From Dactylis glomerata (lineage: Eukaryota; Streptophyta; Magnoliopsida; Poales; Poaceae), in contig QXEO01002092.1 of assembly GCA_007115705.1 (NCBI GenBank), positions 372,001-436,000 of the forward strand: 64,000 nucleotides of DNA, read 5' to 3'. A model generated the notes under the pieces. The model did not search any database. It had not been told where the DNA came from and saw nothing but the letters and a program-made list of their open reading frames with translations. Made by a program: the position numbers and the translations under genes. Numbering within the stretch: the stretch's first letter is position 1; the number at the start of each line of letters is the position of its first letter. Of this stretch, positions 58,732-64,000 are shown in pieces.

Positions 58732-59065
58732 TGACAAGGGTATAGCTAATAGAGCCCGTTAGTTGAATACCCCTGAGGTCCGTTGAGTTAGGCCCAATTG
58801 TAATGATAGTCAAATACGAATTCTTACCGTATGTCGATATTGTAATCTGTATCGTACCCTACCCGATCCTCGAGACCTGGCCACCTATATATAGGGGCCA
58901 GGAGGGGACGATGTAGGGCAGATTGAAAGCAAGCCAGGTTGAACGCCCAAGTCTACTTTCGATACACACCTATTTCGACTAACTTTACCTTCGAGTTCAT
59001 CCGACGCCCTATCTCCCCGATCCTAAGTCCTTCATCTAGGACATTTGTCGAGTTAACCCTCGTCA
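58732..59065 (+). repeat. 3' LTR of element X
   Basis: Same length and ends as the 5' LTR, followed by the CTAGG TSD. About five substitutions from the 5' LTR by eye. Confidence 0.9.
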
Positions 59066-59070
59066 CTAGG

Positions 59071-59674
59071 CCAGCAGTGCCTCGATGTCGATTCGGGAGT
59101 GGTTTTTAGCCTCTCAAATCTAACTTTATGCTCATGCTCACACTCAATGCCCGAATTCTGGTGGAAATATTCTAATTCGGATGCCGTATGTTAAATACGA
59201 AGGTAAGTCCACGGTTTGCAACACCATATGGCCCGGTATTCGTATCAAGCGCGCTCTGCCGAGAAACTTTCTATACCTACGGTATGAAGTTTGTACCGAT
59301 GGACGCATCGGGTGCCTCACAATGAACTGCGCTTCGACCCGGTAAATCCAACGCGGCTCGGGTCGAGGTAGCGTCAGCCCACACGGGTTCGAGTTGGGGG
59401 ACTCGAATCTGAGTAAGCTAAATGAATGTTTTTGTGGCTATGCAATTAACTAAGACCCGACGTGAGTCTCAGGCCGGTTATGCCTATCCCCCTGCAAACC
59501 AAGCTAAGCATTTTCGAGGCTCAGAATGAGCATTACTCGAATTATTCGCATCTATTAGGTGCATCATTTGTATATTCTCTATACTTTTGTGATTTCACAA
59601 GTAAGGTGAATACATTTGTGTAATCAAGAAGGCTTTCAGGTTAGAGTCCCTGTCATAGTCTTCGACTATCCCAG
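59071..59674 (+). mobile_element. Fragment of a related element between X and Y
   Basis: The order GATGCCG..CGAAGGTAAG..GGCCCGGTAT..GATGGACGCATCGGGT parallels the pre-LTR region of X (about 58272-58410) but is strongly diverged. It is probably the 3' internal part of an older related element into which X and Y inserted. Confidence 0.45.
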
Positions 59675-60045
59675 TGACAAGGGTATAGCTAATACAACCC
59701 GTTAGTTGAGTACCCCTGAGGCCCGTTGAGTTAGGCCCAATTGTAATGATAGTCGAATACGAATTCTTACCGTATGTTGATATTGTAATCTGTATCGTAC
59801 CCTACCCGATCCTCGAGACCTGGCCACCTATATATAGGGGCCAGGAGGGGACGGTGTAGGGCAGATTGAAAGCAAGCCAGGTTGAACGCCCAAGTTTACT
59901 TTCGATACACACCTATTTTGACTAACTTTACCTTCGAGTTCATCCGACGCCCTATCTCCCCGATCCTAAGTCCTTCATCTAGGACATTTGTCGAGTTAAC
60001 CCTCGTCAATTGGCGCCGACCGTGGGGACTCTGGGCGTTGGAGTC

Positions 60046-62936
60046 ATGAATTCGACGGCTTTTTCGCTTTTAGCCAATAGCAGTCCAGAAGTCGACGGAA
60101 ATCAAGAGATGGAACTAACAATCGGAAGTTTGAACATCCTCATTGGGCCATCAGGCTCATCTCGCCTCTCGGATTCGACGAAACCAGATCCGTCAGCAAG
60201 TAAGCGTGAAAGAGAGGAAGTGTTGGAGTCATCAGAAGGCTCTTCCAGCGAGGTAAGTTCGCCGGTCAGCTTAGAAAAAGCATCAATCGCAGAAAGCAAC
60301 GAAATTCAGGAAAGTTTCGACTTAGAAGGAAAAGCGTGTCAAACGCACAACAACGCAAAGGACTTCGCCATAGGAAACAGCGGCGTCTCCAAAGTACATC
60401 AGCTATGCGTCATTATCACTAAAGCAGAAGAAGGAAGCAACATCGAAGGAAGTAAAAAGGTTGATAGGCAAGTCGACAAAGTGAAAAACCACAACAAAAA
60501 GGAAAAAGAGAAAGTCCACGTCTCGGCTAGTGAATGGAGGATGATTACGACAGCTATTGATCATGGTACAGAAGTACCCGAGGGATCAAGAAGAGAAGTC
60601 CTAATGGGATATCAATATGCATTATACCAACACAAGAAGAAACTAAGGGAGGAAAGAGACATGATGTTTCAAGACAACAACAGCATATCAAGGGAGGAGT
60701 ACTGGGAGGACTGTAGCGAGGATTCAGAGTATAGCAGAGAAAGGCGCGGAGATCCGAATCACAACAGGGGGCAACAGCATGCGGCAGAGAAGAAGGGTAT
60801 TCAAAAAGCCTCAACATGCAGCTAGAAGAGGAGGAAGTTGACTTGATACAAAAAACGCTAGAAGCAGCATTGGCAGCGGCACAAGCATATTTACTGGCCA
60901 CAAGACCAGAGCATGGAGATCCACGAGAAGATATGCACCGAGCTGCGAGACGAAGCCTCGGGATAGTAGAAGGAAAGATCAGGGAGCAAGGCCCAGAGGC
61001 AAAGTCGACAAGATACAAGGAAAAACACAAGGAGAAGCTAAGATATAATTGCTCAGAAGATGACTATAGTGAGTCATCAGAAGGGGAAAAGCGGTGGAAG
61101 AAGAAGGAGGACGCAAGAAGTATAATAGCACAAACTTGAGTAGATAAATCGCGGCATGCTTGGAGGGAAGAAAATTACGAAGACGATGATAAAGACATGG
61201 GTGCGTTATGCTTTACCCGCAGGGTTCACAAAACGCGAGTACCCAAAGGATTTAAACTACCACACGATCAGAACAAGTACGACGGGTCGCAAGAACCTAC
61301 CTTATGGTTATCAGATTATCTCCAAATAGTATAGATACTAGGAGGAACAAAAGCGACTGCAATGCAAAGTTTGCAGCTACACCTCACCGGCGCTGCACAG
61401 TCCTGGTTGAACACTTTACCCGACGAATCCATTGGAAGCTGGGGGGAACTCGAAAATCAGTTCACAAGAAGTTTTCGTTCTACATACAAGCGCCCAGCAT
61501 CACTGGAAGAAGTTAAAGCATGTGTGCAGAAGAAAGGCGAAACACTACATTCTTACATACAACGCTGGAGTATAATCAAAAACTCAGCAGAAGACGTCTC
61601 CGATGAACGGGCAATAGATGCCTTTTCGGAAGGACTTCGTCGCTCAGATCTCGTGGAAGAAATAGGAAGAACAAGACCTACGACAGTAGCGGAGCTAATG
61701 GAACAAGCTAACAAATTCGCTGATGGAGAGGACGCGTATAACAACAAAAGGGGACGATCACCAGAAGTCGACAGAACAAGTCGACAAAGGAGGCAGTACC
61801 ATAGCAGGGACAATCAAGGAAGGCGAAACCAGATAGCCGCGGGTTACAGGCTAGAAGAAGAGGAAGGGTATGAAAGTAGAAGATTCCAAGCAAAAGGAGT
61901 AGAAAGATCAAGATACTCCGGTCCCTCAGCCGAGGATATGCTATATGGACCTTGTCGAATCCACTATACGTATCTCGACGGGAAAAGGGTTTCGAACCAC
62001 CAGATGAAGGATTGCAGGACATTCTTAAGGTTGCAAAGTGCCATGGATTCAAGTCAAGAAAGAAGGCAAGGTGAAAGACATCGAAGTCAAGGACACCAAG
62101 TGCAGAGGCTAGGAAAACACCCAGAGTCGAAAGTATACATATCAGCCATGATTCAACCAGTGCCTAAGTCAAAGAAAGAGCGAAAGAGCATATCTAGACA
62201 AGTAAATCTAGCAATATCATCACCACCAGCTACAACAGAATACCTACGATGGTCAGAGCAACCAATCAAGTTTAGTAGAGCAGACCACCCACGGAAAGTT
62301 CCCAGGCCGGGCCACTCGCCCATGGTTCTAAAAGCACAAATTGGAGGATACGACATCAGAAGAGTGTTCATGGATGCAGGGAGCGGCATAAACTTAATAT
62401 ATGCTAGAACATTAAAGGCAATGTGCATCTCGCCGACGAGTCTGAAGCCAACAGACTGCTCTTTCCACGGGATAGTACCAGGAGCAGCAAACTACCCTTT
62501 GGGAAGGATCGAACTCGACGTCTGCTTCGGCAGCAGCGAAAACTATAGAAAAGAGAAGCTGGAGTTCGAAGTCATGGACTGGCCATCACAGTATCATGCA
62601 ATCCTGGGGCGCCCAGCATTTGCAAAGTTTATGGCGGTACCACATTACGCATACCTTGCATTAAAAATTCCAGGGCCTAAAGGAACAATTACAGTGCAAG
62701 GGAGCTTCGAAGTAGCCAACACATGCGACAGAGAATTCAACAAAATGGCGCAAACTTTCGGCATGACAGCGGAATATGATAGGCTTAAAGGAGAAACAGA
62801 TCATAATGTACTACCCGACGTTGGACGATCCCTACCAGATAAGGCTTTCGATACAACGCAGGACTCGAAGAAAATTTAGGTACATCCTACAGATCCAAGC
62901 AAGACGACATCAATTGCGGTGAACTTGGATCCCGCA
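60046..62936 (+). pseudogene. gag-pro: gag-protease of element Y, broken
   Basis: ATG at 60046 (MNSTAFSLLANSS) shows the ancestral start about 20 residues before the one X is left with. Lesions relative to X: one G lost in a G-run at about 60768 (frameshift), TGA at 61137 (from CGA), TAG at 61332 (from CAG) and TAG at 62877 (from CAG). The gag core and protease (FMDAGSG) are otherwise intact from 61362 to 62876. Three of the four lesions are C-to-T changes, as methylated, silenced copies accumulate. Confidence 0.85.
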
Positions 62937-62939
62937 TAG

Positions 62940-64000
62940 GAAAGCGCGCTCGTCGAGTTCCTCCGTGAGTGCTGGGAAATCTTCGCCTGGTGTCCATCGG
63001 ACATGCCAGGGGTTCCCAGGGAACTTGTTGAGCACGCACTTAATGTAGATCCCAAGGCGAAACCAGTCAAGCAACCATTGAGGCGATTTGATGAATCTAA
63101 GAGGAAGGCAATAGCGTCAGAATTACACAGGTTAGAAAATGCTGGATTCATCAGGGAGATCAAGACTTCGAATTGGGTGTCGAACCCAGTAATAGTACCT
63201 AAGAAAAACACAGACGTACAAAGAGTATGTGTCGACTACACGTCTCTCAATAAGCATTGTCCAAAGGATCCCTTCTCCTTACCACGCATCGATCAAATAA
63301 TCGATTCAACAGCGGGGTGCGCAAGGCTTTTCTTTTTGGACGCATATTCTGGCTATAATCAGATCAAACTGAAGAAAGAAGACGAAGAAAAAACAGCCTT
63401 CATCACACCATATGGAGTGTTTTGCTACCAAGTAATGCCCTTCGGCCTAAAAAACGCAGGTGCAACTTATCAAAGGATGATGCAAAGCTGCCTTGGGAGC
63501 CAAATAGGGCGCAACATACAAGTTTACATTGATGATGTAGTCATCACTACCAGAGAGGAGAAATCTCTAATCAGCGACTTGGCAGAAACCTTCGACAACC
63601 TGAATAAGTACAAGCTTAAACTGAACCCAACAAAATGCTCCTTCGGAGTTTCAGCAGGACAACTCTTGGGATTCTTGGTATCAGCACGAGGAATAGAAGC
63701 AAATCCAGAGAAGATTCAAGCAATTCTAACAATGGGGAAACCCACGAAACTTCACGACGTACAAAAATTGGCGGGACGCGTCGCGGCATTAAGTCGATTC
63801 GTTGCTCGACTAGGAGAAAAGGCGCTTCCTTTCTACGCACTTATGAAGAAGTCAGATGACAAATTTGAGTGGACAGAAGAAGCAGACGCAGCGTTTGCGC
63901 AATTGAAAAAAGTGCTATCCACGCCTCCAGTGCTGGTCACACCTAAAGAAAAAGAGCCATTACTGTTGTACATCGCCGCAACCCATCAGGTGGTGAGCAC
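62940..64000 (+). CDS. pol: pol of element Y, RT to RNase H, partial
   Basis: Follows the TAG at 62937 in frame and stays open to the window end. RT motifs include AYSGYNQIKL and YIDD (about 63526), then LGEKALPFYALM and the start of the RNase H region. RT motif FLDAYSG is intact, with Phe for Leu/Ser changes just before it. Whether the frameshift seen in X near the RNase H boundary is shared cannot be seen here. Confidence 0.85.

Larger units (their letters stand above)
47268..59065 (+). mobile_element. Tat-clade Ty3/gypsy element X, complete, 5 bp TSD
   Basis: 5' LTR 47268-47601 and 3' LTR 58732-59065 (334 bp each, TGACAAGGG...CCTCGTCA) are flanked by CTAGG on both sides (47263-47267, 59066-59070). 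PBS-like TTGGCGCTGACCGTGGGG follows the 5' LTR. Sense: gag-protease, UAG, RT-RH-aRH-integrase. Antisense: a B3/AT-hook ORF between pol and the 3' LTR. The LTRs differ at about five sites by eye, all transitions (1.5%); with the commonly used grass rate of 1.3e-8 per site per year this is roughly 0.6 Myr. Lesions: a 1 nt deletion near the gag start, a frameshift near 51882, an insertion in integrase and a TAA at 56386. Confidence 0.9.
59675..64000 (+). mobile_element. Tat-clade element Y, same family as X, cut by window end
   Basis: 5' LTR 59675-60008 (334 bp), PBS-like TTGGCGCCGACCGTGGGG, then gag-protease and RT nearly identical to X. The left flank CCCAG should be its TSD. It continues past 64000. 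Confidence 0.9.

Noticed and set aside
23220..64000. Possible integrated pararetrovirus (caulimovirid) sequence
   Set aside because: All RT regions are followed by dual RNase H and integrase and flanked by LTRs/PBS of Ty3/gypsy type. No movement-protein or caulimovirid coat motifs were seen.

Overview
This window reads as nuclear DNA from a grass, most likely a Pooideae member (Triticeae or a close relative). Three things point there: long Ty3/gypsy LTR elements with LTRs opening TGATACGTCT and PBS-like TGGCGCCGTTGCCGGGG; Helitrons with grass-type CTAG/hairpin ends; and an embryo-surrounding-factor/MEG-type cysteine-rich peptide gene. There are no operons, rRNA or tRNA genes, or CRISPR arrays. 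Apart from the peptide gene, every coding signal I recognise belongs to transposable elements, and most are broken. Everything was read by eye, so family names are limited to what the sequence supports.

Layout. 1-14764: a run of minus-oriented Helitron-like 3' ends (CTAG plus a perfect hairpin at about 1570, 2978 and 8348) enclosing AT-rich sequence, ACTGTTCA-type repeats, tandem duplications and GC-rich leader-like fragments. A decayed RNase H-like fragment lies near 10 kb. A two-exon secreted cysteine-rich peptide gene (13414-13982) looks intact. 14765-22525: a 7.76 kb minus-oriented Helitron with both ends readable. Nested in it are a 955 bp foldback MULE (perfect 9 bp TSD, itself carrying a 176 bp MITE) and a 1.45 kb GC-rich retroposon (13 bp TSD). 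22526-23219: a GC minisatellite.

23220-about 46311: remnants of a large Tat-type Ty3/gypsy element. It has a left LTR, gag leader, decayed pol (31495-34897) and an antisense, intron-containing Transposase_28-like gene (46311 down to about 42.7 kb). It is interrupted twice. One interruption is an inverted pair of LTR+gag arms of a second family (25454-31494). The other is a young non-autonomous LTR element whose 5' LTR has lost its first 314 bp (35075-42677).

47268-59065: a complete Tat-type element (X) with 334 bp LTRs and CTAGG TSDs. It encodes gag-protease, an in-frame UAG, then RT-RNase H-archaeal-type RNase H-integrase. A 2957 bp solo-LTR-like insertion with CTAGT TSDs splits the integrase. 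Downstream, on the opposite strand, is an intact 189-residue ORF with two AT-hooks and a B3-like domain, preceded by its own TATA box. 59675-64000: a second copy (Y) of the same family, cut by the window edge.

Most notable is the antisense gene slot of these Tat elements: one element carries a Transposase_28-like gene with introns, the other a B3/AT-hook DNA-binding candidate. The second striking point is the UAG at the protease/RT boundary, kept in all three pol copies. Together they suggest element-encoded antisense regulators and a translational (or splicing) switch, although every sense reading frame here carries lesions.
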